Assembly: GCF_001424905.1 (NCBI RefSeq)
Contig: NZ_LMCU01000001.1
Span: 1,233,480 to 1,297,479, forward strand
Reading direction: 5' to 3'
DNA: 64,000 bases
From: Leifsonia sp. Root112D2
Lineage (GTDB): Bacteria; Actinomycetota; Actinomycetes; Actinomycetales; Microbacteriaceae
The notes beneath the pieces are model-generated. The model did no database searches. It saw only the letters and a list, made by a program, of their open reading frames with translations, and was not told where the DNA came from. Below are positions 26,657-36,143 of the stretch, piece by piece (the stretch's first letter is position 1; each line of letters starts with the position of its first letter). Made by a program: the position numbers and the translations under genes.

Positions 26657-28672
26657 GTTCGCGGCGACGATCTCGGCGATGCGGGCCGGTACCGTCGCAT
26701 CCTGCAGCGAACTCGTGTCGCCGAGCGGGCGGCCCGCGGCGATGTCCTCGAGCAGCCGACGCATGATCTTGCCCGAGCGAGTCTTCGGCACATCCGGCAC
26801 GAGATAGATGTCGCGCGGCTTCGCGATGGGCCCTATCACGCGGGTCACGTGGGCACGCAGTTCAGCTACGAGAGCAGCGGATGCGTCGGCATCCGTGCCG
26901 CCGACGCCCGACGGGATCACGAACGCCGCGATGGCTTCGCCGGTCGTCGCATCCGCCACCCGCACCACGCCCGCCTCGCCCACGGCCGCACGCGCGACGA
27001 GCGCCGACTCGATTTCGATCGTCGACAGGCGGTGCCCCGACACGTTGATCACATCGTCGACGCGGCCCAGCAGCCAGATGTCCCCGTCGTCGTCGTATTT
27101 CGCGCCGTCGCCCGAGAAGTAGTACCCCTGCGTGGCAAAGCGCGCCCAGTAGGAGTCGCGATACCGTTCGGGGTTGCCCCAGACGGTGCGTGCCATGCCC
27201 GGATACGTGCCGTCTATCACGAGGTAGCCGCCCGATCCGCGCGGCACCTGAACGCCGTCATCGTCGACCACGAGCGTGCGCAGCCCCGGCAGCGCCCGCA
27301 GCGCCGACCCCGGCTTGAGCGTCGAGACCCCAGGCAGCGGCGCCATCACCGCGGCCCCGGTCTCCGACTGCCACCACGTGTCGACAATGGGCGCCCGGCC
27401 GCCGCCGATGTTCTCGTAAAACCACACCCAGGCTTCGGGGTTGATCGCCTCTCCAACCGTACCGAGCAGGCGGATGCTGGACAGGTCGTACGAGGCGGGA
27501 ACGCCATCCGCAAACCACGTCATGAAGGTGCGGATCAGCGTCGGCGCCGTGTAATACGTCGTCACCCCGTAGCGCTCGATGATCTCGAAGTGCCGGGCGG
27601 TGTGCGGCGTGTTCGGCGTGCCCTCGTAGATGACACTCGTCACCCCGTTCGACAGCGGACCGTAAAGCACATACGTGTGCGCTGTCACCCAGGCGAGATC
27701 GGCCGTGCACCAGTACACGTCGGTCTCGGGCTTGGCGTCGAAGACCGCCCAGTGGCTCCATGAGGCGTGCGTGAGATACCCGCCGCTCGTGTGTACGAGA
27801 CCCTTCGGCTTGCCCGTCGTGCCCGAGGTGTACATGATGAACAGCGGCGTCTCGGCGTCGAAGAATTCGGGTTCGTGAATCTCGGATGCGACGCCCACGC
27901 TTTCGTGCCACCACACGTCGCGCCCGTCCGTCCACGGAATGTCGGGCGTCGCCTCGCCCGTTCGCCGCACCACGAGCACGTGCTCGATGCTGTCAACGCC
28001 GGCCACAGCAGCATCCGCCGCCTCCTTGACGGCGACGGCCGTGCCGCGCCGGTACTGACCATCGCTCGTGACGAGCAGTTTGGCGCCCGTGTCTTCGACG
28101 CGAAAGCGCAGCGCCTCGGCCGAGAAGCCGCCGAAGACCAGCGAATGAACGGCGCCGATGCGCGCGATGGCCAGCGTGATAACGATGGTCTCGACTATTA
28201 CGGGCAGGTAGACGACCACGCGGTCGCCCTGTTCGATGCCGAGCGCGGTGAGCGCGTTCGCGGCCTTGGACACTTCGCGCTGCAGCTCGGCGTAGCTGAT
28301 GCTGCGCCTGTCGCCCGGCTCGCCCTCGAAGTGAAACGCGACCCTGTCGCCGTTTCCGGATGCCACGTGCCGGTCCACGCAGTTCACCGCCACGTTCAGC
28401 TTCCCCCCGGCAAACCATTCGGCCTTCGGGATGGAGAGCTCGCCGGTGTCGGAAGTCGAAGCCGGACGCCACGTGTGCGCGGTTTGCCATGGTTCGGCCC
28501 AGTCCAGCCGGCCGGCCTGTTCCTCCCAGAACGCGACGGGGTCTGCCGCCGCGCGATCCCACCACGTCGCATCCACATTGGCCTGGGCGGCGAAGTCGGC
28601 GGGAGCGGGGTAGCGGCGCGTCTCGCTCAGCAGGTTCTGAATGGTGGGCTGGCTGGGGGCTGTGGGCACCAT
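26648..28672 (-). CDS. acs: Acetyl-coenzyme A synthetase (AMP-forming)
   Basis: The 674-aa ANL-superfamily ligase has the P-loop-like motif FIMYTSGTTGKPKGLVHTSGGY, VTAHTYVLYGPLSNG, DTWWQSETGAAVMAPLPG and YFSGDGAKYDDDGDIWLLGRVDDVINVSGHRLST. A C-terminal acetylatable Lys sits in KTRSGKIMRRLL. These features and the length mark true Acs, converting acetate, ATP and CoA to acetyl-CoA. The conserved Lys suggests control by acetylation. Its stop is part of a palindromic repeat. Confidence 0.96.
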   Translation of the reverse strand: MVPTAPSQPTIQNLLSETRRYPAPADFAAQANVDATWWDRAAADPVAFWEEQAGRLDWAEPWQTAHTWRPASTSDTGELSIPKAEWFAGGKLNVAVNCVDRHVASGNGDRVAFHFEGEPGDRRSISYAELQREVSKAANALTALGIEQGDRVVVYLPVIVETIVITLAIARIGAVHSLVFGGFSAEALRFRVEDTGAKLLVTSDGQYRRGTAVAVKEAADAAVAGVDSIEHVLVVRRTGEATPDIPWTDGRDVWWHESVGVASEIHEPEFFDAETPLFIMYTSGTTGKPKGLVHTSGGYLTHASWSHWAVFDAKPETDVYWCTADLAWVTAHTYVLYGPLSNGVTSVIYEGTPNTPHTARHFEIIERYGVTTYYTAPTLIRTFMTWFADGVPASYDLSSIRLLGTVGEAINPEAWVWFYENIGGGRAPIVDTWWQSETGAAVMAPLPGVSTLKPGSALRALPGLRTLVVDDDGVQVPRGSGGYLVIDGTYPGMARTVWGNPERYRDSYWARFATQGYYFSGDGAKYDDDGDIWLLGRVDDVINVSGHRLSTIEIESALVARAAVGEAGVVRVADATTGEAIAAFVIPSGVGGTDADASAALVAELRAHVTRVIGPIAKPRDIYLVPDVPKTRSGKIMRRLLEDIAAGRPLGDTSSLQDATVPARIAEIVAANAD

Positions 28673-28762
28673 TCACGGTAACCCGTGGCATCCGCTCGCC
28701 TGGTCGCGTGGGGAAACCGGGCGTAATACGCTGCCTCCTCCCGTGACAGCTCCGGGCCGCCT

Positions 28763-28844
28763 GCACAATTCAGGCTGCATGTACGGCGCACCGGTCACCC
28801 AGCATGGGCGCGCGGCGTGTCCTCGCGTCCGGCCTGAATTGTGC
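28763..28844. repeat. Long-spaced perfect inverted repeat between divergent acs and SDR genes
   Basis: GCACAATTCAGGC (28763-28775) and GCCTGAATTGTGC (28832-28844) are exact 13-bp complements, 56 bp apart. They lie in the 228-bp gap between the acs and SDR starts. This could be a looped repressor site pair or a degenerate mobile-element end. No other structure explains it. Confidence 0.6.
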
Positions 28845-28900
28845 GCGGCGGTGAGGCTTCACTGGTGAAGTGCCCAGCGAAAAATTGCGATGATGGACGG

Positions 28901-29773
28901 ATGACGAGAACGGTTGCGGGCGCCACGGTGCTCATCACGGGAGCGGCCAGCGGCATGGGCCTGCTCTTCGCCGAACGCGCTGTCGCCGAGCGCGCGAAGG
29001 CCGTGATTCTCTGGGACATCAACGGGCGTGCTCTCGCCGCCGCCGCGAAATCGCTGCGGGCTGCTGCGCACCCGGGCACGAGCGTCCACCCGTACACGGT
29101 CGATATCGGCGAACTCGGCGCCATCGCGCAGACCGCGCAGAAGGTGCGCCAGGAGGTCGGCGGCCCCGACGTGCTCATCAACAACGCCGGCATCGTGCGC
29201 GGCAAATTCTTCTGGGAGCACGACAACGGCGCCGACACCCGCCCCACCATGCAGGTCAACGCCCTGGCTCCCATGTACATCGCCCGCGAATTCCTGCCCG
29301 GCATGATCGACGGCGGCACCGGCACCGACGGCGTCGCACCGGCCAGCAACCGGATGCCGCGCGCGGCCCGCATCGTCACCATCGCCTCAGCCGCCGGTAC
29401 CGTCGCGAATCCGCGCATGAGCGTGTACGCGGCGTCGAAGTGGGCGCTCATCGGCTGGAGCGAGTCACTGCGCCTCGAGCTCGTGCAACAGGGCTTCGGG
29501 CACGTGAAGGTCACCACGGTGATGCCGAGCTACATTTCGACGGGCCTGTTCGCCGGCGCGCGCGGGCCGCTGCTCACGCCGGTGCTCACCCCCGAGTACG
29601 TGGTCGGCCGGGTCTGGAAAGCCATGCTCGCCGGCACACCGACCCTCGCCCTGCCGTGGACGGTGAACCTCGCGAGAGCCGTGCGCGGCGCCTTGCCCAC
29701 CCGAGCGTGGGATGCCGTGGCCGACCGCGTCTTCGGCATCTATCACTCGATGGACGAGTTCACCGGCCGCTGA
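28901..29773 (+). CDS. Short-chain dehydrogenase/reductase
   Basis: The 290-aa classical SDR has TGAASGMGLLFAE (cofactor loop), NNAGIVRGKFF, Ser in IVTIASAAGTV and YAASKWALIGWSESL (YxxxK). The C-terminal extension TPEYVVGRVWKAMLAGTP is typical of SDRs acting on lipophilic substrates. ATG 28901 starts right before the Rossmann strand. Its 3' end overlaps the convergent MFS gene by 31 bp. Confidence 0.9.
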   Translation: MTRTVAGATVLITGAASGMGLLFAERAVAERAKAVILWDINGRALAAAAKSLRAAAHPGTSVHPYTVDIGELGAIAQTAQKVRQEVGGPDVLINNAGIVRGKFFWEHDNGADTRPTMQVNALAPMYIAREFLPGMIDGGTGTDGVAPASNRMPRAARIVTIASAAGTVANPRMSVYAASKWALIGWSESLRLELVQQGFGHVKVTTVMPSYISTGLFAGARGPLLTPVLTPEYVVGRVWKAMLAGTPTLALPWTVNLARAVRGALPTRAWDAVADRVFGIYHSMDEFTGR

Positions 29774-31452
29774 CTGTCGCCCCGCGACGATTCGCCGGGT
29801 TCGGTTCCTGGCCCCGCGGAAGCGTCCACCGGCGCGCCCACCGCATCCACGAGCTCAAGCCCTGCCGTGTCGAGGTGCACGTGGTTGCCACCATCGATGT
29901 CCAGGCTCTCCGGCAGAACGTCGCGCTCGATGGTCGTGGCGAGCGGCTCTTCCTTGATGAAGCAGAGCAGGATCAGTGCCACGAGAATCAGCGGAACCAT
30001 GTAGAGGAACACCGGGGTGAGCGCGTCGTTGTATGCGCCGATGATGATGTCCTTGACGGCGCTGGGCAGCTTGGCCACGATCTGCGGTGTGAACGAGTTG
30101 CTCGAGCCGCTCTGCCCACCGGCGCCAGCGGGCATCCGCTCGGTCAGAAGCGTGGCCAGGCGGGAGGCGAACAGGCTTCCGACGATCGCGCTGCCCAGGG
30201 AGGCACCGATCTGACGGAAGTAGTTGTTCGAGGCGGTTGCCGTACCGACCTGCGCGATCGGGAAGCTGTTCTGCACGATGAGCACCAGGATCTGCATCGA
30301 CAGCCCGAGCCCGAGACCCATGATGGCCAGGTAGGCGCAGATGACCCAGATGGGCATGCCGGCGGTCATCGTGGAAAGGAGGAACAGCGCGACGGCCACG
30401 ATGGCGGTGCCGAGGATCGGCGCCCACTTGTAGCGGCCCGTCTTGCTCACGATCTGGCCGGAGCCGATGGAGGAGATGAGCAGGGCAGCCATCATCGGGA
30501 TCATCAGGAACCCAGCCTGGGTGGCGTTGGCGCCGGTGACCATCTGCAGGTAGGTCGGCAGGTAAGCCAGCGCACCGAACATCGCGATGCCGATGATGAG
30601 GCCGGCGACGGTGGTCAGGTTGAAGTTGAGTTTCTTGAACAGGTGCAGCGGCATGATCGGCTCGGATGCGCGACGCTCACGCAGCACGAAGAGCACACCG
30701 GCGACCACCGTGCCGACGATCAACAGGATGATCGTGGGCGAATCCCAGTCGTACGTCGTACCACCCCAGGTGCTGACGAACACGAGCCCGGCCGAGGCGA
30801 GGGCGATGAGGGCCATTCCCCAGCCGTCGATGCGCGTCTTGCGCTTGGTGGTCGCGGGCAGGCGCAGGAAGAAAGCGGCGGATGCGATGGCCAGGATGCC
30901 CAGCGGAATGTTCATCCACAGGCCCCAGCGCCAGCCGATGCCGTCGGTGAACCAGCCGCCGAGCAGCGGGCCGGCCACCGAAGAGAGGGCGAAGACGCCA
31001 CCCATGATGCCCATGTACTTTCCACGCTCACGAGCGGGAACGACATCGGCGATGATCGCCTGGGAGAGAATCATGAGGCCACCGCCACCGATGCCCTGCA
31101 CGGCGCGCCCGATGATGAGCCAGGTCATGTCGCCGGCCCAGCCGCCGATGATCGAGCCGAGGATGAAGACACTGATCGCGCCGATGAAGATGCCCTTGCG
31201 GCCGATCAGGTCGCCGATCTTGCCGTAGATGGGCAGCATGATCGTGGAGGCCAGAATGTAGACCGTGATCACCCAGGTCATCTCGTTGACACCGTTGAGC
31301 TCGCCGACGATCGTCGGCAGCGCGGTGCTGAAGATGGTCTGGTCGAGCGATGCCAACAGCATTGTGACCATCAAGCCGGCAAAGACGAGCAGGATGCTGC
31401 GCTTGTTCGTGGGGGTGGCTTCCGTGGAAGCCGGAGTGAGTGTTTGAGTCAT
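29743..31452 (-). CDS. DHA2-family (14-TM) multidrug MFS exporter
   Basis: The 569-aa transporter has MLLASLDQTIFSTALPTIVGELNG (motif D1), YGKIGDLIGRKG (motif A) and RAVQGIGGGGLMILSQAIIADVVPARERGKYMG (motifs B and C region), typical of EmrB/QacA-type H+ antiporters. A long hydrophilic C-terminal tail of about 50 residues follows the last helix. Its ATG overlaps the stop of the TetR gene (ATGA), so they form a self-regulated drug-efflux operon. Confidence 0.92.
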   Translation of the reverse strand: MTQTLTPASTEATPTNKRSILLVFAGLMVTMLLASLDQTIFSTALPTIVGELNGVNEMTWVITVYILASTIMLPIYGKIGDLIGRKGIFIGAISVFILGSIIGGWAGDMTWLIIGRAVQGIGGGGLMILSQAIIADVVPARERGKYMGIMGGVFALSSVAGPLLGGWFTDGIGWRWGLWMNIPLGILAIASAAFFLRLPATTKRKTRIDGWGMALIALASAGLVFVSTWGGTTYDWDSPTIILLIVGTVVAGVLFVLRERRASEPIMPLHLFKKLNFNLTTVAGLIIGIAMFGALAYLPTYLQMVTGANATQAGFLMIPMMAALLISSIGSGQIVSKTGRYKWAPILGTAIVAVALFLLSTMTAGMPIWVICAYLAIMGLGLGLSMQILVLIVQNSFPIAQVGTATASNNYFRQIGASLGSAIVGSLFASRLATLLTERMPAGAGGQSGSSNSFTPQIVAKLPSAVKDIIIGAYNDALTPVFLYMVPLILVALILLCFIKEEPLATTIERDVLPESLDIDGGNHVHLDTAGLELVDAVGAPVDASAGPGTEPGESSRGDSQRPVNSSIE

Positions 31453-32084
31453 CGGAGTCTTTCTGTTACTTCTCGTACGAGCGTGATCGCTCGCTGTTCA
31501 AGTTCTTCTATGGGGGCTTTGCCGTCGGCTTCGGCCCACTCCTTGACGGCGGCGCGGATGCTGCCGCCGCACACCATCAGCACGACCTGCGCCATCGGCG
31601 CCGTACGTGAGGCATCGACATCTGCGAAGCGGGGGTCGCGTGCCATCAAGGTCTGCGTGGTGGCGGTGAGCTGTTCCAGCATCCGGTTCATCTGGGCCAT
31701 GTGGCGCCTCAGCAGTTGCGGGTGCTGCTGCAGGATCGTCATGCGCGAGTGGTGCAGATCGGTGTCGCCGATCGAGGAGCCGAGCACGCTGAAGAGCAGC
31801 CCCATCAGCGATTCGATGAGGTCAGAGCCGGCGGTGCCGGACAGATGTTGCGTGACGGTTTCGTCGGTGATCTCGGGGTCGTGCAGCCCGAGGATCGCAT
31901 CTTCTTTGCTTTCGAAATAGTTGAAGAAGGTGCGGGGCGAAACGTCGGCGAGCTCGCTCATGGCATCGACCGTGAGGTGTTCCAGTCCGTCGCGCAGCAC
32001 GATGTCGACGGCGGCGTGCTCCAGACGGGAGCGGGTCTCCTGTCGTTTGCGGTCGCGAAGACCGACGGGCTGCAATTCATTCAC
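31449..32084 (-). CDS. TetR-family regulator of the adjacent MFS exporter
   Basis: The protein is about 211 aa from GTG 32084 (the frame extends to 32141). Its HTH is RSRLEHAAVDIVLRDGLEHLTVDAMSELADVSPRTFFNYFESKEDAI, the standard SPRTFFNYF recognition helix. The GTG sits 3 nt behind a TATATT box with no binding site, suggesting leaderless translation. Repeated TTGCGCAA/AATTGC sequences at 32094-32132 may be operators. It forms an operon with the exporter. Confidence 0.88.
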   Translation of the reverse strand: MNELQPVGLRDRKRQETRSRLEHAAVDIVLRDGLEHLTVDAMSELADVSPRTFFNYFESKEDAILGLHDPEITDETVTQHLSGTAGSDLIESLMGLLFSVLGSSIGDTDLHHSRMTILQQHPQLLRRHMAQMNRMLEQLTATTQTLMARDPRFADVDASRTAPMAQVVLMVCGGSIRAAVKEWAEADGKAPIEELEQRAITLVREVTERLR

Positions 32085-32179
32085 TCGAATATAATTGCAC
32101 AACCTGCAGAATTGCGCAAATGAAGAATTGCGTTCACGCACTCTTGCAGGAGTGCAACGCTGCTGTCGGGGTTAGGGTC

Positions 32180-33055
32180 CTATGTCCACTTTCGAACCGC
32201 CCACTTCTCGAAGAGGCTCAGGATCGCATCCGTGAGCTTGCCGAAGATGGCCAGCAGCACTATCGCCAAAAAGAGGCGATCCGTTCGGCCGTTGTTCGAC
32301 GAGTCGCTGAGCAGGAAGCCGAGCCCCATCGAGGATGCGATCAGCTCGGCGGCCACGAGGAACAGCCACGCCTGGGCGAGTGCGAGCCGCAGCCCCGAGA
32401 TGACCGAGGGCAGCACGGCCGGCAGCTGGATGGTGGTGAACAGCTTCACCCCGCGCAGGCCGAACGCGCGGCCGGCCTCGACGAGCTGCCGATCCACGTG
32501 GCGCAGCGCGGTCGCCACCATCGTGTAGACGGGAAAGAAGGCGCCGATGGCGATGAGGGTGATCTTGGAGTCTTCGCCGATCTTCATCCACAGAATGAGC
32601 AGCGGCACCCAGGCCAGCGACGGTACGGCGCGGATTGCCCCGAGGGTCGAACCGAAGAAGATGTCCCAGAATTTGCTGAGGCCCACTATCGCGCCGAGGA
32701 CGAGGCCCAGGCCGGCGCCTATCGCGAAGCCGATGAGAACGCGCTGGGCCGAGATGGCGATGTACAGGCCCAGCAGCCCGCGGTCGGCCAGGTCGAACGC
32801 CGCCTCCACCACCGCTATCGGCGGCGGCAACTGAGCGCTGCTGTATTGGCCAGAGGTGGCCAGCAGCTGCCAAGTGAGAAGTATTGCCAACGGCAGCAGC
32901 AGCCCACCCGTGATGCGGAACCAGCGCCGCGAGGTGAGCTTACGCCGCCCGGCTGTCGACGGGGCGCCGTTACGATCCCGGCGAGGCGCCGCCGAGGCGC
33001 CGAATGTGGAAACCGTCACGGCCGCCTCGGCGTTCGCCTCACTGGTGTAACTCAT
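32180..33055 (-). CDS. ssuC: Sulfonate-type ABC transporter permease
   Basis: The 291-aa permease has about six helices, with the SsuC/TauC EAA-like loop DRQLVEAGRAFGLRGVKLFTTIQLPAVLPSVISGLRLALAQAW that contacts the ATPase. It starts 12 bp after the binding-protein gene and is the last gene of the ssuB-ssuA-ssuC unit. It imports aliphatic sulfonates or related organosulfur compounds. Confidence 0.9.
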   Translation of the reverse strand: MSYTSEANAEAAVTVSTFGASAAPRRDRNGAPSTAGRRKLTSRRWFRITGGLLLPLAILLTWQLLATSGQYSSAQLPPPIAVVEAAFDLADRGLLGLYIAISAQRVLIGFAIGAGLGLVLGAIVGLSKFWDIFFGSTLGAIRAVPSLAWVPLLILWMKIGEDSKITLIAIGAFFPVYTMVATALRHVDRQLVEAGRAFGLRGVKLFTTIQLPAVLPSVISGLRLALAQAWLFLVAAELIASSMGLGFLLSDSSNNGRTDRLFLAIVLLAIFGKLTDAILSLFEKWAVRKWT

Positions 33056-33067
33056 TGCTGCGGATGC

Positions 33068-34105
33068 CTACTTGCCGATGACGCTCGGGTCGGCCTTCTT
33101 CACGAAGGTGGGGTTGAGCAGCGACTTCAGGGCCTTATCGATGTCGCTCTGCGACTTCACGTCGCCGGAGGCGACGAAGATCGGGCCGACCGTCTTGAGC
33201 ACCTTCAGTTGTGCGTCGCCGGGAATGGGCGACACGTCGAGGTTGGTGCGCTCAGCAATGACCTTCGTGGCGACCTCCGGCGAGATGCCCGCGACGTCGC
33301 TGAGAATCGAGGCCGTCTCCTCGGGGTTCTTCAGTGCCCAGGCGCGTGCGTACTCGTAGGTGTTGACCACCGTCTGCGCGACATCCGGCTTGGCCTTGAG
33401 GAAGGCCTCATTGGCGTTCAGAAAGCCGTAGGTGTTGAAGCCGACGTTGCGGTAGATGAGCTTGGCGCCGCTCGTCTCGGCGTTGGCCATGATCGGGTCG
33501 AGGCCGCTCCATGCCTGAACGGAGCCGTTCTGCAGCGCGCTCCAGCCATCGGCGTGCTGCAGGTTCTGAATGGTGACGTCCTTCGTGGTGAGGCCGTTGG
33601 CCTCGAGCGACTGCAGCAGGAAGAAGTACGGGTCGGTGCCCTTCGTGGCTGCGATCTGCTTGCCCTTGAGCTGCGCGACCGAGGTGATCTTCGAGCCGGG
33701 GGCCACCACGATGGCCGACCACTCGGGCTGCGAGTAGATGTCGATCACCTGAATCTCGGAGCCGTTGGCGCGCGCGAGCAGCGCGGCCGAGCCGGCGGTC
33801 GACCCGATGTCGACGGCGCCCGAGCGCAGCGCCTCATTGGCCTTGTTGGAGCCAGCGGACTGCAGCCAGTTGACCGTGATGTCCTGCTTCTTCAGGGCGG
33901 CCTCAAGCCAGCCCTTCTTCTTGATCACCAGGCTCAGTGGGTTGTACGTGGCGAAGTCGATGTTGAGCGTGCCGCCCTTTGTCACGCCGTCGCTGCTCGA
34001 ACCGGAGGCGTTGGCATTCTCGCCGGCGACGCATCCGCCCAACAACAGTGTGGTGGCGGCGGCCGCGGCAATGAGCGCGGCGGTCAGTGTGCGTCTGTTC
34101 TTCAT
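33068..34105 (-). CDS. ssuA: Sulfonate-binding lipoprotein of ABC importer
   Basis: The 345-aa lipoprotein has lipobox LLLGGC (Cys25) after a hydrophobic signal. Mature segments follow the SsuA family: FATYNPLSLVIKKKGWLEAALKKQ, WLQSAGSNKANEALRSGAVDIGSTAGSAALLARANG, ATKGTDPYFFLLQSLEA. It captures sulfonates outside the membrane and delivers them to SsuC. It is the middle gene of the operon, 75 bp after ssuB. Confidence 0.9.
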   Translation of the reverse strand: MKNRRTLTAALIAAAAATTLLLGGCVAGENANASGSSSDGVTKGGTLNIDFATYNPLSLVIKKKGWLEAALKKQDITVNWLQSAGSNKANEALRSGAVDIGSTAGSAALLARANGSEIQVIDIYSQPEWSAIVVAPGSKITSVAQLKGKQIAATKGTDPYFFLLQSLEANGLTTKDVTIQNLQHADGWSALQNGSVQAWSGLDPIMANAETSGAKLIYRNVGFNTYGFLNANEAFLKAKPDVAQTVVNTYEYARAWALKNPEETASILSDVAGISPEVATKVIAERTNLDVSPIPGDAQLKVLKTVGPIFVASGDVKSQSDIDKALKSLLNPTFVKKADPSVIGK

Positions 34106-34180
34106 GGATGCCTCAAGGTTTCTGTGTGGGAGTGAATGCTGCTGTGCTGCTGCGTTGTACTGCGGATGCTGCCGGTGCGG

Positions 34181-35110
34181 TCAATAGGGAAAGGTCGGCA
34201 TGGTGGTGCTGGTCTCGATGCCGCGCGCGGCGCCGTGCCGGTCGATGCCGAGGCCGGCCAGCAGGCGGCCGCGCATCTCGGCGAGTTCGGCCGAGCCGCG
34301 ATCGCGCGGCCGGTGGCCCGGCACGGTGAGGGTCTCGAGAATCGTTGCACCGGTCGTTGCCTCGTCGGCGTTCTGCGGTCGGCCGAGCAGAATGATGCGG
34401 TCGGCCAGCTGCAGGGCCTCGTCCACATCGTGCGTGACGAGTAGCACTGTGGTGGGCGCTGCGGCGTGGATGTCGAGAAGCAGGTCCTGCATCTTCAGCC
34501 GGGTGAGAGCATCCAGCGCGCCGAACGGCTCGTCGAGCAGCAGCACGCCGGGGTTGCGGGCGAGGGCGCGGGCCAGCGAGGCGCGCTGCGCCATGCCGCC
34601 CGAGACCTCGCGGGGCCGCAGTGAGGCGGATGCGCCCAGTTCAACGAGATCGAGCAGCTCGGCGACGCGGCTCGCGCCGACTTCGCGCGGGGTTCCCGGC
34701 CGCAGCCCGAGCGACACATTGTTCTCGAGGCTGCGCCACGGCAGCAGGCGGGGTTCCTGGAAACCGACAGCGCAGCGTGAGTCGATGCCGGCCACGAGCG
34801 TGCCGTCGATCTTCACCGATCCGGTGGTCGGCGCGTCGAGGCCGCCGGCGATGCGCAACAGCGTGGACTTGCCGCATCCGCTCGCGCCGAGAATCGCCAC
34901 CACTTCGCCGGGGTTGACGGTGAGAGAGACGTCCCGCAGAACCCGCTTCGGCTCGGCGGAGGCGCCGCGGTTCTTCTCAGGAAAGAAGGTGCGTCCGAGC
35001 CCTAAGAACTCCACCGCGAAGGCCGTGTTGGCGGCCGATTCGCCCGCGGATGCCGAACGATCGACCGCAGGGCGGTCGATCGTGGCACGCGCACGCGATG
35101 GCGTCGACAT
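34181..35110 (-). CDS. ssuB: Sulfonate ABC transporter ATP-binding protein
   Basis: The 309-aa ATPase has Walker A GASGCGKSTLLRI, Q-loop FQEPRLLPWRSL, signature VSGGMAQRASLARALARNP and Walker B VLLLDEPFGALDALTRL, plus switch His (VTHDVDEAL). ATG 35110 has GGAG 7 nt upstream; the frame is open further but without signals. It is the first gene of the ssuBAC operon. No regulator is adjacent, and the 150-bp leader shows no recognised riboswitch. Confidence 0.9.
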   Translation of the reverse strand: MSTPSRARATIDRPAVDRSASAGESAANTAFAVEFLGLGRTFFPEKNRGASAEPKRVLRDVSLTVNPGEVVAILGASGCGKSTLLRIAGGLDAPTTGSVKIDGTLVAGIDSRCAVGFQEPRLLPWRSLENNVSLGLRPGTPREVGASRVAELLDLVELGASASLRPREVSGGMAQRASLARALARNPGVLLLDEPFGALDALTRLKMQDLLLDIHAAAPTTVLLVTHDVDEALQLADRIILLGRPQNADEATTGATILETLTVPGHRPRDRGSAELAEMRGRLLAGLGIDRHGAARGIETSTTMPTFPY

Positions 35111-35261
35111 GTAAAGACTCCAGGGTGTTGCGAGGGTTGATTGGGCGTGAGCACGCAGGCTCGGACTGTGCGACGCTATCGCAGGCACCCTGACGAGCGC
35201 ACGCGCGCGTGCAACGAAACGTAACGTTCGCACGAGGCGGGTCGCGGGGTGGTATCGCCCG

Positions 35262-36077
35262 TCAGAGGTCGTGGCGCTTCAGCCAGTCGGTGAGCACCGT
35301 GGCGAACTCTTGCGGATGCTCCACGCTGGGCAGGTGCGCCGTGTCGCTGAAGATGTAGCCGTCGGCATCCGGAATCGCGGCCGCCAGGTACGCCTGCTGG
35401 GCCAGAACCGCCGACAGGTCGAACTCGCCGACCGTCACGAGCGCAGGCACCTCGATGTCGCAGACGCGGTCGTATGCGGGAGGTTCCAGCGCGACCACGA
35501 CGGGGGCGTCGGCGCCGTGGCCCGCGTTGGGGCGGTTCAGCGAGTACGCCTCCACGACGAATGAGGCATCGATGCCCTGCCGGTCGCGGGCCGGCCCGAA
35601 CGCCCAGAGTTCCGTCTCGAGCTGTGCCAGACGGTGCCAGTCCTTTGCCTCGTACGCGTCGTCGAGGGCGTCGAAGGCGGCATCCTCCTCGTCGGTGAGT
35701 TCGGTGTCGGGGAATCCGCCGGGGCCGGATCCGATGGTGACCAGTGCGTTCACGCGATCCGCGGCATCCACGGCGAGGTCGATGGCGATGCGCCCGCCGC
35801 GCGAGCAACCCACCACGACCGCGCTGGCCACGCCGAGGTGGTCGAGCACGGCGAGAGCATCCGCCCGGTCGGAGAACGGCACGTTCTCCGTGCGACTCTG
35901 CCCGAAACCGCGGGCATCGAAGCGCACCACGAAATGGTCGTCGGCCAGTGCTGGTATGAGACTGTCCCACATGCGCAGCGTGGCGATGCCCGCATGGATG
36001 AGCAGCACCGCCGGCTTGGAGATGTGGCCGTCTGTCTCGTAATACAGCGTTGCGCCTGGCACGTCGAGGTGGGGCAT
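35262..36077 (-). CDS. Alpha/beta-fold hydrolase
   Basis: The 271-aa protein has an oxyanion loop HAGIATLRMWD, DARGFGQSR, nucleophile elbow VVVGCSRGGRIAI (Ser) and terminal catalytic His in DTAHLPSVEHPQEF. This layout is typical of lactonase- or haloperoxidase-like hydrolases. It is divergent from the AEC carrier gene 66 bp away. The substrate is unknown. Confidence 0.88.
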   Translation of the reverse strand: MPHLDVPGATLYYETDGHISKPAVLLIHAGIATLRMWDSLIPALADDHFVVRFDARGFGQSRTENVPFSDRADALAVLDHLGVASAVVVGCSRGGRIAIDLAVDAADRVNALVTIGSGPGGFPDTELTDEEDAAFDALDDAYEAKDWHRLAQLETELWAFGPARDRQGIDASFVVEAYSLNRPNAGHGADAPVVVALEPPAYDRVCDIEVPALVTVGEFDLSAVLAQQAYLAAAIPDADGYIFSDTAHLPSVEHPQEFATVLTDWLKRHDL

Positions 36078-36143
36078 GCCCTGAGCCTACGCATGCGACA
36101 GGCTCGGGCGCCAGAGCGCGCCGATGCACTCTAGGCTGGGGCA

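Noticed and set aside
29440..31920. 826-codon open frame opposite the MFS exporter
   Set aside because: His/Asp/Arg-rich shadow; the reverse strand has clear DHA2 motifs and operon coupling.
35111..35261. Riboswitch upstream of ssuB
   Set aside because: No SAM, TPP or other recognisable riboswitch core could be traced in the leader.
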